Positions 10,026 to 21,427 of a DNA stretch of 64,000 bases are shown piece after piece (the stretch's first letter is position 1; every line of letters begins with the position of its first letter). Source of the stretch: Fragilariopsis cylindrus CCMP1102. Its lineage: Eukaryota; Bacillariophyta; Bacillariophyceae; Bacillariales; Bacillariaceae. Location: contig FMBT01000293.1 in assembly GCA_900095095.1 (NCBI GenBank), forward strand, positions 248,001 to 312,000, given 5' to 3'. The position numbers were made by a program, and so were the translations under genes. Under the pieces are notes generated by a model. It saw only the letters and a program-made list of their open reading frames with translations. It was not told the origin of the DNA and searched no databases.

Positions 10026-11216
10026 TTGTTGATTACATTACAATTCGCCAACAATAGCATCATGATTCGAGATACTTCCTTCCTATTCTTTGCCTTAAAA
10101 GCGACAGTGGCGTTTGTTGTATTTTATAATCACTTTAAAGTACAGGCTTTTGTCCCGACATTATCATCATCGTCATCATCATCGGCAGCTGTAATAAACG
10201 GAAAACCATACACATCTCAACCGTTGTTTGCAGATGGTATAGGAATGGGAATGGGAACCAAGACATCTTCAAAGAAGAAAAATAAAAAGGGTGGAAAGAA
10301 GAGCAATAGCAAGGCTTTCTCGTCTACCTCCTCATCGTCGTCGTCGTCGTCAAAGTCTCCCTTTAATGTCAATGCTTCACTTCTCCGAATGGAGAAAAAG
10401 TATGATGAAATTATGTTGAGTCTCGCCAAAGAGCAACAAAAATCGGAAGAAGAAGCAGAACTTTATTCTGCCTCTTTTTCAACCTCAACGATGATGACCA
10501 GTGAGTACATTGTGGCTGCGAGAGGAGGTTCTGTTTCAGATTGGGTCCCCATCGCTCAATTTTGTCTGAAACGACCCGAGTCAGAATACCAGGATGGTGC
10601 ATCAGATGAAATGGTTAAAACAGCTATCTCTGTATATTGTCGAGAGCTTTCTTACTTAGCTTCCATGGGTGCACCCGTCTTTTCTACCATGGCTCGGAAT
10701 GAGATCCAATACAGCGTCGAAAATAAGGATAGCTGGTTTAAGCATATTTACGAAGGAGTAGTGGAAGGAAATGCAAATAAGAGTGCAGATATGGTGATGA
10801 CAAAAATGGAAGCCCGGAAAGCATTAGGACTTATCAAAGATGATGATTCTACTTCCAGTAGTACGGATGAGATTACCAAATCAGACATCAAAAAGGCGTA
10901 CCGAAATTTGTGTTATGAACTTCATCCAGATCGCTTTGAGGGTACACCGGAGGAATGTTTAGAAGCTAGGGATCGCTTTGGTCGTGTTACGTTAGCGTAC
11001 GAGACACTATCATCAGGGGTTCGGGGAGAAGTAGGTATGTCATGGTACGAATCATTAGGCGGACGGGAACGAACTCAATTTGTTGGGCCAATTAACTTAT
11101 TACCTCTAGGTGCTGCCCAAGAACATATGACACGACACAATGCAGAGGGAGCATGTTTGCCTTTGAATACCGACATGGTCCAAACATTTGTTGCACGTAA
11201 TTTGCGATCTGCATAA
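10026..11216 (+). CDS. Plastid-type J-domain (DnaJ-like) protein
   Basis: A 396-residue single-exon protein. ATG at 10062 (residue 13) is the likelier start, since it begins directly before a signal peptide that ends in KVQAFVPT, an ASAFAP-like plastid cleavage site. A Ser- and Lys-rich linker follows (about 50-120), then a helical region. The J domain lies at about residues 283-330: KSDIKKAYRNLCYELHPDRF, with the diagnostic HPD at 300-302, followed by RFGRVTLAYETLSS. J proteins stimulate Hsp70 ATPase activity through the HPD loop. The C-terminus (about 345-396) ends in LNTDMVQTFVARNLRSA. There is no Gly/Phe region or zinc finger, so it is a class C type with a dedicated rather than general role. 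The partner is presumably a stromal Hsp70 (inference). Confidence 0.85.
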   Translation: MLITLQFANNSIMIRDTSFLFFALKATVAFVVFYNHFKVQAFVPTLSSSSSSSAAVINGKPYTSQPLFADGIGMGMGTKTSSKKKNKKGGKKSNSKAFSSTSSSSSSSSKSPFNVNASLLRMEKKYDEIMLSLAKEQQKSEEEAELYSASFSTSTMMTSEYIVAARGGSVSDWVPIAQFCLKRPESEYQDGASDEMVKTAISVYCRELSYLASMGAPVFSTMARNEIQYSVENKDSWFKHIYEGVVEGNANKSADMVMTKMEARKALGLIKDDDSTSSSTDEITKSDIKKAYRNLCYELHPDRFEGTPEECLEARDRFGRVTLAYETLSSGVRGEVGMSWYESLGGRERTQFVGPINLLPLGAAQEHMTRHNAEGACLPLNTDMVQTFVARNLRSA

Positions 11217-11994
11217 ATAATATGAACTGCTACGATTATCATTATTTAATCGATGTAATTATAGAAGTAAATTAGCTTAACTTAAAACATGAATGCAAAT
11301 AAACAACAATATCGGTAGTAGCAAGCCTTCTATTTGTACAACAAGTAATATTAATAGCTCGAATGAGATTCAACATGTAATGGATCTTTTTGAGTGCAGC
11401 ATCCACACCGTAAATCCATCGAAGATACAGTAGTTATCAATAAATCATCTAGCTAGAATTAGGAGAGCTAGCGGTAAATACGTTTAGATGAAAAACTAAA
11501 TTTTAAAATAATTAAATACTTCATTGAAAAAAGATTTAGAATATGATTAAAATTAGAAGTACATAATAGTATATCGTTATGTATGATATATCCGTTCATT
11601 TAAAAATCTATGTCCTATAATGTTAGTAATAAAGACAAATTTCAAAACGAAATAAAATGAGTCAGTATGACGTATTACGGGGGAAATTAAATTGTCTCGA
11701 CAGACAGGTCCAATCATTCATGCCACTGAAAAGACATCAAGTTGGGTTAAAATATCGATATTTGTTTTTCTTCGAAGACATAGACACCCGGAATGTGCAT
11801 TTTACACAAACTCATGGGATGTCATTTTCTCTATTGACATTTTGAAAATAGAGAAAATGACATAAAAGAGCACCGAGTACCGCCTATAGCTTCGATTACC
11901 GCGGAAACCATCATAAAATACATACAACACGCGCAGTTCAGAATTAAAGCAACAGTCGAATGGAACGTACCTTTGTATTTCATTTAGAGAGCAG
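11217..11994. other. Convergent intergenic, AT-rich, contains a strong hairpin
   Basis: About 780 bp downstream of both the J-domain gene (+) and ELP4 (-). A 62-codon open frame (11657-11845) ends inside a hairpin and has no domain, so I do not call it. The rest is AT-rich spacer. Confidence 0.5.
11819..11863. repeat. Perfect 17-bp inverted repeat with an 11-nt loop
   Basis: ATGTCATTTTCTCTATT at 11819-11835 is matched by its exact reverse complement at 11847-11863. It would form a stable stem-loop in DNA or RNA from either strand. It lies between two convergent genes. Whether it is a remnant of a small foldback element, a transcript 3'-end structure or a small-RNA precursor cannot be told from sequence. 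Confidence 0.85.
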
Positions 11995-13614
11995 TTAAAA
12001 GTCTAACACGGAAGATCCTGATGAGTTAGAAGAACAACCCATTCCAGTCTTCTTCGGCTTTGAAGGTGCTTCTGATGCTGGTCGGCCAGCACCCGAACGA
12101 ACCCCTCCAGAGCCAACACTGCCGCCACCCTCTGCGTAATCCTCGGGTGGAATATGTAAAAGAGGAATATGCAATTTGCGTCGATCTCTTTTGAATCCAT
12201 AAATCGATGCGGCTATTTCAGATCGTTTGCGGGTCGTTTTGGAAATTTTCAACACACCTTGTAGGTGACGAAATTCAGGTGGAGGAGGATATTCCTTACG
12301 AGAAGCAAATCCCTCAGTTGCAAGGACAACGTCACATGAGCGAGCTAATCGGATACAGGACTTCACATCGTCATTAGGCGATATGCAGATCATGATCACA
12401 ACGGGTAACGATTCTTTTCGAATATGCGCCAGTAACAGCGGCAATGCGATTGCTAGCGCCTCTATTGGTGGGTGATGGAGCAATAGTCGAATAGCTTTGT
12501 CGGTACCTGCTCGAGCCGATAAAGATGCTTTATCCTTCAAAAGTTCTACCAAATCATAAAAGAGTTTGTAGGCCTTTGATTGGCTGTTACTAGTACGAGT
12601 TCGGATTGTAGATGAGGGCAATTGCGCAATGTAGGATGGAATGTCTAACGGAGTTTGATCTATCATTCGTCCAGAAAGATCGTAGGAATGACAGAAGACA
12701 TTGTTGTTGACCATTGCTGATGCTGAAGTGTTGGATTGAGCTAGGCGCTCTTGCTGTACAGATTTCTTGTACTGCCAAGCAATTTCTAGTCCCTCATCAG
12801 CATTTTTTTCTTCTGCTTCTTCCTCGTCTTCCTCCTCAAGAATAGCCATGGCTCCAAGGCTGCTGGCAAGTCCGCTATTGTTGTTGCTGTTACTTTCTTC
12901 TTCTTGCTGTTGCTCTTTTTTTGCTTTTTCTTCCCTTTTCTTTTGTTTGTCCCAATGAAGATTGCGAGGCAAAGATGACAGTATGTCCCCCAATTCTTCT
13001 CTTATATCTATCGAGACAACTTCGTCATCTTCTGACGATATCGAAGCATCTTCATTGAATAAAAATGATAGATTAATACCGTCTTCCTTCTCAGCATCAG
13101 ACAAAGGGGGTTTCGAAAATATCGGTATAACCAAGTGCTGATCTTGCGATATGGCCTGTTAAAACATATGACAAGTTGAAAATAGAAGAGAAGGATATTG
13201 GTAAGATTGGGACTAGTCCTATATCTACTGGTATACTTGTACATTCAGAGTACAGTAGAGCGCGAAAAGAATAGTGCATCAAAATAATATAAAACATACC
13301 TCAGCACACCAATATTTGACTAGTGTAATAGCTAAATTACGAGTCCACAATCGATCTTCTTCCAGAAGGATACTCGTTCCTAGGACATGTCCACCACCTA
13401 CAATACTATCCAAATCATTCAAACCTGATGATGTCAGATATGCACCACCCTGCCATGGCTTCACACCTCGCAATCGGAACAACGACGATACTGTGGTAGT
13501 ATTACTGTTGGTGTTAGAGGTAGACGACGATGTAGATATTCCAGAGGTCGTCGACGATACACTCTTAGTCTGAGCCCCCTTACGTCGGAAAGCCGAAGGC
13601 ATTTTTGACTTCAC
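11995..13614 (-). CDS. ELP4: Elongator complex protein 4
   Basis: Two exons on the minus strand, 13614-13300 and 13155-11995. The 144-bp intron (GTATGT...ACAG) is in phase 0. The product is 491 residues, near the 420-460 of yeast and human proteins plus low-complexity inserts. The N-terminal region has the PAXNEB/Elp4 signature: LRGVKPWQGGAYLTSSGLND, then LDSIVGGGHVLGTSILLEED, the RecA-like fold start. The second exon contains FLFNEDASISSEDDE, an acidic Glu-rich insert, a LPSSTIRT region and the late strands (LPVVIMICISPNDDV, CDVVLATEGFASRKEY). ELP4 forms the Elp456 ring that, with Elp123, adds the cm5-type modification to U34 of tRNAs. The gene diverges from the phosphatase gene at 14166. 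MKSKM offers two in-frame starts 12 bases apart. Confidence 0.92.
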
Positions 13615-14165
13615 CTATTTCTTGTTACAACAATTAATTCGTTAAAACAATTTACAGCAGCTATTATCTGCGTGGTCTATCATCCTCTGATGGAGAGGAG
13701 ATCACGTAGTAGTGATCTTCATCACGAATTATTATGAGGAGAGTGATGATTCAATCATCCTTTGATTTCTAATTCGTAGTGGGAATTTATGAAAATAATA
13801 AATCCTTTCTCTCCCGAAAGAATGTAAGTATTTTATTTATGTGTGGTTCACATGTGGCGTCTGTTATGCGTGCAGATATATCTTTGATTTTTAATCAAGC
13901 GAGTCGAATCTGAGATCAAGAACATGAATTGTTGGTATGATTGTATCAACGCATAATGAATAATAATAATACAGTACTAATTTACGCACATCAATCAAGA
14001 CACCGGAAAACACAAAACAACAACAATATAACACAACATCATCATAAAATCAACAATCAAGCTATAGAAGAAGAATCGATCGAAGACATACAACTCCACT
14101 GAATAAAACTCATTGAAACACAATAGAACGAGGGAGACATAATATATATATAGAAAAAGACTAAA
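13615..14165. other. Bidirectional promoter region
   Basis: About 550 bp between the start codons of ELP4 (-) and the PP6-like gene (+). It contains an imperfect inverted repeat near 13680-13735 (ATCATCCTCTGATGGAGAGGA, GGAGAGTGATGATTCAATC). The last 200 bp before 14166 are A-rich with ACAACAA runs, as in other diatom 5' flanks here. No RNA gene is seen. Confidence 0.45.
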
Positions 14166-15544
14166 ATGACAGGATTGGATGTTGACGCTTGTATCGCTAC
14201 ATTGAAACAGGGAGAAACTGTTTCAGAACGAGAACTTCGACAACTTTGTCAGTATGTTGGTGAATTATTAATCGAAGAATCAAATGTCCAGCCTGTTTTA
14301 AGTCCTGTTACAATAGTGGGAGATTTACATGGACAATTTTTTGATCTATTGAATTTATTTGAAAGTGTCGGGGGTTGGCCACCAAATACTTCGTACATAT
14401 TCTTAGGGGATTTCGTCGATCGTGGTAAGTTTTGAGTTTTTTGTTACTGTTTAAGAAATACTTGACTGAATTTAAATGATAATAATCTTTTCAAAAACAA
14501 AATCATTTGCTCTACTCGGCTCATAATATTGTTATTATTGCCGTCGTTATACCAATACAATATTATCAAGGTCACAACTCGGTGGAAGTGTTAAGTCTGC
14601 TGTTATGTTTAAAACTCAAATTTCCAGCACATATAACTCTATTGAGGGGGAATCATGAAGTAAGTATACCAGCGTATATACTTGATTGGTCGATTCCGTG
14701 TCGATGTCATGTAATTCTCTGGTTTGTGTGTTTTTATTTATCTCATTTTCCCAATATATATCTTCGATTTTGAATTTATTACGTGTACTAATTCAAATAA
14801 ATATATTCATTTAAAAAAAAGTCTCGACAAATCACACAAGTATACGGATTTTATGACGAGTGTTTGAGAAAATACGGGAATGCAAGTGTATGGCGACATT
14901 GTGTACAATGCTTTGATTGTTTCGGTCTAGCTGCATTAATAGATGAACGTGTACTTTGTGTACATGGTGGACTCAGTCCGGATGTTCGTACACTTGATCA
15001 AATACGGGCCATCGATCGGAATCAAGAAATTCCTCACGAGGGTGCATTTAATGATTTAGTTTGGAGTGACCCAGAAGATATTGCAGGATCATGGCAACTA
15101 TCTCCACGTGGGGCTGGATATCTATTTGGGAAACTCGTTACCGATGAATTCCACGAAGTTAATAATTTACAATTCTTAGCCCGAGCTCATCAACTTGTTA
15201 TGGAAGGACGAAAATATCATTTTGATAAGAGACTAGTCACCGTATGGAGTGCACCAAATTATTGTTATAGATGTGGAAATGTGGCGGCTATATTAGAAAT
15301 TGGAGGTAATGATATCACTAACGACTCCGGAAGCAGCAACAACGACAATGGTGGAAACGTTACTACGATAGAAGAAAACGACGACGAAAGTGATCCAAAT
15401 CGACAACAAGTGAGCAGCAGTAACGAACATGAGGGCTACCCTGGATCAATCTCACAGCGGTTTAAATTCTTCCGAGAAACATCACACAGTGCACATGGAC
15501 CACGAGGAGAGGAACGGGCACAACTTGTACCCTACTTTTTATAA
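14166..15544 (+). CDS. PP2A-family Ser/Thr phosphatase catalytic subunit, PP6/Sit4-like
   Basis: Three exons, 14166-14424, 14571-14659 and 14822-15544. The introns (146 and 162 bp) have GTAAGT donors, and splicing gives 356 residues. All PPP metal-site motifs are present in order: GDLHGQ, GDFVDRG, LLRGNHE split across exons 2 and 3 (continuing [13 protein letters not shown]), [10 protein letters not shown] and RAHQLVMEG, then [13 protein letters not shown]. The [30 protein letters not shown] and ENLQF-like segments fit PP6/Sit4 better than PP2A or PP4. The C-terminus ends YFL, the tail that is methylated in PP2A-type enzymes. An Asn/Ser/Asp-rich insert of about 50 residues separates the core from the tail. 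GDLHG instead of the usual GDIHG is a minor variation. It works in regulatory complexes with SAPS-like subunits (family knowledge). Confidence 0.9.
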
Positions 15545-15619
15545 TACAAATAAAATAGAAGCAAAACAACTAGACAGTTCACAAAATGGCGTTATCGTAG
15601 ATGCATTCAATACAAAATA

Positions 15620-17050
15620 TCAAAACTCGTTATTGTCGGGATAGAATACTCGTTCCAAGGTCAAACCAACTGAGGGAGCTGGTTTGCATGGATTATTTTT
15701 CTCGTTAAGTTCAATTCGACGGTCGATTCAATAGATCCAAGAAGCTTTCTTCATCTAACCAATTTCGGCATACATCAAGAGCTGTTCCGATTAAATTTCG
15801 TACCATTTTATATAACGCCCCATCCAAATATATATCAATTCGGTAATAAGAACTAGAAGGATCACTGCCATCGACCATTTTACTATCAACCTCTTTGACC
15901 AACTGAATTTTTTGTATATTTCGAACAGTACTCCGTCCGACTATTCCTGTCTTTTTTCTTGTGCTTCTATTGCCCCTGCGAAGCAGATAAAGTCATGCGA
16001 ACCTTCATATAATTTAAGAATCTGTTCTAATCGATCGGTGTCTATTGTCGTGGGCCATGGTAACTGCCATCGATTATAACGATCTAAGGGATTCATAGCA
16101 TGTCCGATACAAATCCTGTAGGAATACAATTTACCCGTACTAGTTTTCATTGCATTCCAATTATATATACCAGGACGAATATATTTACCAGTATCTTCTA
16201 TCGGTATCTCATAAGGTGAAGGTGCCTGTATATTCCAAATTCGTATATCCGATGGAAGCATACGGTTCATACATGTTTCTAAGTCTGATGTTGATTTGCT
16301 TGTATCATTATTATTACTATTATTATTTGTTTCGTTATGATACAAATCAAAGTGAGCAGCCTGACCTCTTGCATGGACACCACCATCAGTCCGAGAAGCA
16401 CCTGTAACTCGTACCAAGCGTTGGAAACGTTGCGATAAAACTTGTTCAAGTTCTTCCTGAATAGTCTTAGGGTTGTTCGTGTCTCTTTTGTTGTTGTTGT
16501 TGTTGTTGTTGTTGTTGCTGTCATTGTCGCTCGTTATTGAGGGGTCGGCGACGATCGATTTATTATTATTTCGAAATGGAACCGTAGCCTGATCTTCTGC
16601 TGGTCTTCCTCCTTGCATTTGAAAACCAGAATATATAGTCCCATCATAAGCAACACGACATCGATATCGAATACGAGATGGATCGTAGCATATTCGTGGA
16701 GATATTTCTTCTTCTTCTTGATGCTGCTCTTCTATACTATTATACGTAATAATTATGCGACGACGATAACGATGATGATAATGATGATGATTGATGATGG
16801 ATGTAGTACTACTTATACTTGTCCCAGTATGCAGAGACGGCGAGAAAGCATCATGTATCTTAAATTTCAGGATCAGAACAGCAACAAGGAATAAGGACGG
16901 AGAAGAGATCCTCGTCATTGTTGTTTGTTTCTTCCGCTCTGGACGTTCTTTCTTGTCGCTACTAAATGCAACCTTGGACCTTGATCGGTAAGAAAGAGCA
17001 ATTGTAGTGCAATTGACTCGATCATCATCGTGCACTCGTTCATCGTCCAC
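15620..17050 (-). CDS. truA: TruA-family tRNA pseudouridine synthase, plastid-type, frame broken twice
   Basis: The body is a TruA enzyme. It has RCRVAYDGTIYSGFQMQ, the catalytic GASRTDGGVHARGQAAHF (Asp in RTDGG), MNRMLPSDIRIWNI, GKLYSYRICIG and YEGSHDFICFAGA. The likely start is ATG at 16918, which gives a signal peptide followed by HDAFSPSL, a plastid cleavage motif; the longer frame begins at 17050. Near 15955 the frame stops inside a run of six A (GAA AAA AGA). In the adjacent frame the domain continues with STVRNIQKIQLV and LYKMVRNLIGTAL, as in TruA. Near 15715 a second break leads to NPCKPAPSVGLTLERVFY, the normal TruA C-terminus, ending at TGA 15620-15622. No intron explains either change. 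It is a recent pseudogene or two indel errors. The gene is convergent with the phosphatase, 75 bp apart. Confidence 0.8.
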
Positions 17051-17355
17051 CCATCACAAAAATCAAAAATCACATGCTTGAAGAAATTTCGATTTCCAGT
17101 ATTTTTATCCATGTCTGAAAGATGACGTAACATATGACGTAACATGACGATCGATCGGCATTCTAGCCAGAAATTAATTACGAAATTCGAAGCAGTTGAA
17201 ATAAAATACTAATAAGCAATAAATCAATAAATTACATCATCTAGCTAGCAAGCTAAAAGTACTGGCAGTATCGTTGATCATATCCCACTGGTTTGCCAAA
17301 TCATTGATTTGAACTTCGGTATACTGGATTATTATATTAGACTAAAAACGCAACC

Positions 17356-18725
17356 ATGGTACATCTTACATTTCGGTTTTCTCGTCAATGTCAACTGATA
17401 ATGATACTGACATTGGCATTGTTTGGTGTGTTTAACGTCAATAAGATGTGTCCTCCGACCGTATGGGCTTTGCAAACAATAACTAATACTCGGTCGACTT
17501 TTGTTCATGGCCAACATCATCAACAGCAACAACAACAACAGCATCGTCTTTTTAATCCATGCTGTTTGAGAGCTGGTGGAGACAATAATGATGTACCGAT
17601 TACTGCTAGTATTGTCGACAACGACAATATTATAACGAATACAAGCAGCAATACGCCGATACAAGACCTATCGTTTGACCCTACAGTTTCCTTATCACAA
17701 CGTGTATCAAAGGTTGTGAAATATGCAGATAAAAACTACTTTCTAATTGGGATGTTTGCCGCAGTAATTCTTGCAAAAATTGTTCCTTCATTAGGAATTA
17801 ATGGTGGGATTCTCCGACCTGAATTATTTATTGGAAATTATGGTGTAGCATTGATATTTTTACTTTCAGGCTTATCATTACAAACTAAAGATTTAACTCA
17901 AGCTATATCAAATGTCAAATTAAATGGACTTGTTCAGTTATTAATATTTGGATTTTGGCCATTTTGTATCGGTCTTCCTCTTCGGTACGTCCTAACACGT
18001 ATCATTCCTAATCTTATACCACCAGCCTTGGCGGATGGTTTACTCATAATGACGACGTTACCGACAACCGTAAATATGTGTATCATGCTAACATCAACAG
18101 CGGGAGGTAATACAGCATCGGCTATCTGTAATGCCGTTATTAGTAACCTTGGAGGAATAGTATTAACGCCATTGTTACTACTAAAGTTTTTGGTGCGTCG
18201 ATACATCTACCATTTGGAAAGATGGTATTAAAACTATGTCAAAAGGTGCTTTTACCAGTAACTATTGGACAACTACTCAGGAATAGCGATATGGTAAAGA
18301 ATTTCTATAGGAATCATTCCAAAACATTTAAGCGATTACAAGAAACGATCTTATTGGGTATCGTTTGGAATGCCTTCTGTAATGCATTTGGGGATGGTTT
18401 GGGAATACAATTAAAACATTCCTTGGTTCTGTTACTGTTGCTACCAACGTTGCATGTAACAGCTCTAGCAGCTTTTTTCAAATTGTTTTCACTCCCATCA
18501 TTACGTTCAACAAAGGGAGAAACAATATCTGCAATGTTTTGTAGTAGTCAAAAAACTTTGGCTTTTGGCCTTCCATTGGTAAATACAATCTTCCAGGGTA
18601 ATCCCAATCTTGCATCATATTGTGCACCTATTATGTTTATACATCCTTTACAAATGGCAATCGGATCATTCCTACTACCAACTATACAAAATTTATGGAT
18701 GATGGTGACGATGATGCTGTTATAG
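17356..18725 (+). CDS. SLC10A7-like (bile-acid/Na+ symporter fold) transporter, frame broken once
   Basis: The first frame (17356-18231) gives a signal peptide, a poly-Gln/His linker and then transmembrane segments: YFLIGMFAAVILAKIVPSLG, NYGVALIFLLSGLSLQTKDL (the conserved start of SLC10A7/BASS-type domains), VQLLIFGFWPFCIGLPLRYV and TTLPTTVNMCIMLTSTAGGN (the crossover motif). The domain then continues in another frame at about 18190 (LPFGKMVLKLCQKVLLPVTI) to the stop at 18725, with SSQKTLAFGLPLV and FIHPLQMAIGSFLLP. Both halves together match one family protein of about 10 helices. The break is in the run GTTTTTGG and is repaired by one extra base. SLC10A7-type proteins influence calcium homeostasis and glycosylation in animals. 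Here the N-terminal signal suggests plastid or secretory membranes (inference). Confidence 0.8.
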
Positions 18726-19123
18726 AAGCTAAATAAATTACAGAGGGGAGGACTGCGGCAATACAAATAGAGAGGAAGAAGAAAATTAATTCGAAGATAA
18801 GAAGAGACCAAACTCCAGAAATACAAATTCAAATTACTTCTAGCTAGTTGAGTTCAACTGTCAACTGTATGTATAGGGAGTTTCTGAAGTGAGATATACT
18901 GGTTTATTTTCTTAATCTCTATTCTATATGTCAAAATTAATCTGAGTTGATCATCGCACACCGAACACAAATCGTCGTCGATAATAATCTCATCATAGCT
19001 AGCTATTAGGCATTCGACCATTAAACGTTATCGTCGAGCCAAAAACCAAATTCTGCTTTTGGGTAAGCGCCTTGTTGAAAACAAACCATCGTGGCCTATC
19101 ACTCAAAGTTTTAGAAACAATCG
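18726..19123. other. Convergent intergenic spacer
   Basis: About 400 bp between the 3' ends of the transporter and CysRS genes. It is AT-rich, with short CTAGCTAG-type palindromes that recur throughout this genome segment. No gene is seen. Confidence 0.5.
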
Positions 19124-21427
19124 TTAGAATTTCTTATCTAAACGTTCTCGGTGCTTTTCTCGCTTCTTCAGTAGTTTCTTCAATGATCGTTTCGAAACCT
19201 CTGAATCATCGGCGTTATGGGTGGGAATACCGTCTTCTGTGTATGAAGAGAAAATTCCTTCGTACTGTCCAACCCGGAAGAAGTCGATAAGTGGGATCGA
19301 CGTGAGATCTGAACTTCCGTCAGAAGAGCTGCTAGTATCGTTTATTATACTGCTCTTTTTTCGATCAGCTGATGGGGTATGAGGTAAACAATATTTCCAG
19401 TCATCTTCTATTTCTCTGTCGTTACTATCAATAAGTTGGACGCCCACTTCTGGAAGAATTGAATCCCTTAATTCATCAGACAAAGCTAGAACTTTCTTCA
19501 TTCCTTCAGAAATCTCAGTATTTTGCGCAGCACAACGCTCGTCCAGGGCTATATTACGGACCGTTGATCGAAATCGGACGAGGGCTTCGATAAGAGTATC
19601 TTCGCAAACCTTGCTATTAGAATGGCTGCTAGAATTTACCGTTTGACTGCCAGCCTCTGTTGTTGCATCCGTGAAGCCAACTAACCGCAAAAGATTACGT
19701 AATTCTCCAATAGACGATATTAATGGCTCAACAGGACCTCTATTCTTTTTGCTGATATATTTTATTCCGCATTCTACTATGACCAACAACTCTGATACAA
19801 AAGTTGACCCGTCTAAGTCATTTTCTAAAGCTGATAAACATCGTCGTTTGGCGCCATCGGTTACTTTGAACAATTCACATTCTTCGTCGTGCAATACTTT
19901 AGTAGATAATTCTTCTTCTTTTTCATTGCTACGAATCCAAGTTTCCCCATCAAGTAGAAATCTCAAGATCTTTTGTCGAACGGAACGAGCCTCTTTGATT
20001 CTTGCCGTAGAAAAAGTAGCTGGACCACGATATGAACCCGATAGACCTAAACACCACAATCGAAAATCATCGGCTGGACTTTCTAATGCATTTGTTGATT
20101 TGCTGTTGTCACTTCCGTTGTAGCCATTCAAAAAGTCTTCAATACTGACGAAATTTTTTAGTGACTTGGACATTTTCAATCCATCTATGTGTAAATGTCC
20201 CGTATGGACCCAATGTGGAATCCATTCTCCTCGGCCCGAATATGCCTCGGATTGAGCGATTTCATTAGTATGGTGCGGAAATTTCAAATCGATACCACCG
20301 GCATGCACGAGAAATTGGTGCGAATCTTCAAATCGTTCCGAAATGGCTTCGATCATTGCGCTACATTCGATGTGCCATCCTGGTCTTCCATCTCCCCACG
20401 GAGAGGACCAGTGAAGAGCTTCCTGTCCTTTTCGTTTCTTCCACAGTACAAAATCTCGAGGATCGCGCTTCTGCCTCGCAGACCTTTCGTGATCGTTGCC
20501 GCTTGCATTGTTGTTGTTACGAAGAATATCTTCGATCCCGTGTGCAGCAGCCGGTGGAGCTAATTTGCCATATTTAGTTAGATGTCCCATTCGTTCATTG
20601 TAGGCAAGTACGTCGAAATACACCCCATCTACGTCTCCTCCATTTTGTCCTTCTTCTTCTTTTACTACTAATCCATACGCCATGCCTTTTTCTACCAATC
20701 GTTGTATAAACGGTACGATATGCGAGTCGACGTGTTCTGTTACACGGGTGACAATATTAGGTCTTAAGCAATTGAGAGCGTCCAAGTCTCTCCAAAATTC
20801 ACGTTCGTACTTTCTAGCAAGTCGCACTGGATCACTACCACCATCCGCAGCGGCTGCCGCTAAAATTTTGTCGTCTACATCGGTAATATTAAGAACGAAG
20901 AGAGGTGCCGTCGAGTTTGCTTGTCTACTACTACTAGCCATCATTATTCGGCGTAGAATATCAAGACAAACGTAGGTCCGAGCGTGGCCTAGATGTGATG
21001 GTGCGTACACAGTGGGACCACATGTGTACCAAATCATTCCTTTCTTTTTTTGTGGTAGCGATAATGATGATGATGATGATGGTGGAGAGGAATTTTCATC
21101 TGTCTCCGTGACAATAGAATCGGCGGAAGGAAGAGATTCTAAACATTCTGTCATTGTGTTGTATAGTTTCATATTGTGAACGGTACACGGATGTTTATCA
21201 TCCGAGTTGTTGCTGTGCTCATTTGAATCACGGGTATCAGAAGATAGAAATCTTCTTTTACCATAAAATTCACTTGAGTTGTAAAAATGTTGCTGCTGTT
21301 GTAGTTTCGTATCGCCGACATCGTTATGATTTTCCATCGTTCCGAAAATAACCGGACGCCCTTTTGTACAGCAGCGATGATGTATTCGACTTGCCAATTG
21401 CTGCGGATTGGTCCATATTCTTTTCAT
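19124..21427 (-). CDS. CARS: Cysteinyl-tRNA synthetase
   Basis: A 767-residue single-exon class I synthetase. In order: Cys136 of WYTCGPTVY (zinc and cysteine binding), the HIGH-type motif HLGH at 145-148, FVLNITDVDDKI, then PGWHIECSAM with the second zinc-binding Cys, HAGGIDLKFPHHTNEIAQSE, and KMSKS at 418-422 followed by LKNFVSIEDFL. The C-terminal part (about 560-767) is the helical DALR-type domain and a Ser-rich tail ending in a basic KKLLKKREKHRERLDKKF. The enzyme charges tRNA-Cys. The first 120 residues contain a possible mitochondrial-type leader (MKRIWTNPQQLASRIHHRC) and a Ser-rich linker, so organellar or dual targeting is possible. A second start at residue 31 (MENHND) would give a cytosolic form. 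Its length is close to that of eukaryotic cytosolic CysRS. Confidence 0.95.
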   Translation of the reverse strand: MKRIWTNPQQLASRIHHRCCTKGRPVIFGTMENHNDVGDTKLQQQQHFYNSSEFYGKRRFLSSDTRDSNEHSNNSDDKHPCTVHNMKLYNTMTECLESLPSADSIVTETDENSSPPSSSSSLSLPQKKKGMIWYTCGPTVYAPSHLGHARTYVCLDILRRIMMASSSRQANSTAPLFVLNITDVDDKILAAAAADGGSDPVRLARKYEREFWRDLDALNCLRPNIVTRVTEHVDSHIVPFIQRLVEKGMAYGLVVKEEEGQNGGDVDGVYFDVLAYNERMGHLTKYGKLAPPAAAHGIEDILRNNNNASGNDHERSARQKRDPRDFVLWKKRKGQEALHWSSPWGDGRPGWHIECSAMIEAISERFEDSHQFLVHAGGIDLKFPHHTNEIAQSEAYSGRGEWIPHWVHTGHLHIDGLKMSKSLKNFVSIEDFLNGYNGSDNSKSTNALESPADDFRLWCLGLSGSYRGPATFSTARIKEARSVRQKILRFLLDGETWIRSNEKEEELSTKVLHDEECELFKVTDGAKRRCLSALENDLDGSTFVSELLVIVECGIKYISKKNRGPVEPLISSIGELRNLLRLVGFTDATTEAGSQTVNSSSHSNSKVCEDTLIEALVRFRSTVRNIALDERCAAQNTEISEGMKKVLALSDELRDSILPEVGVQLIDSNDREIEDDWKYCLPHTPSADRKKSSIINDTSSSSDGSSDLTSIPLIDFFRVGQYEGIFSSYTEDGIPTHNADDSEVSKRSLKKLLKKREKHRERLDKKF

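Noticed and set aside
11657-11845. 62-residue plus-strand frame between DnaJ-like and ELP4 genes
   Set aside because: Its end is one arm of the perfect hairpin and it has no domain or signal.
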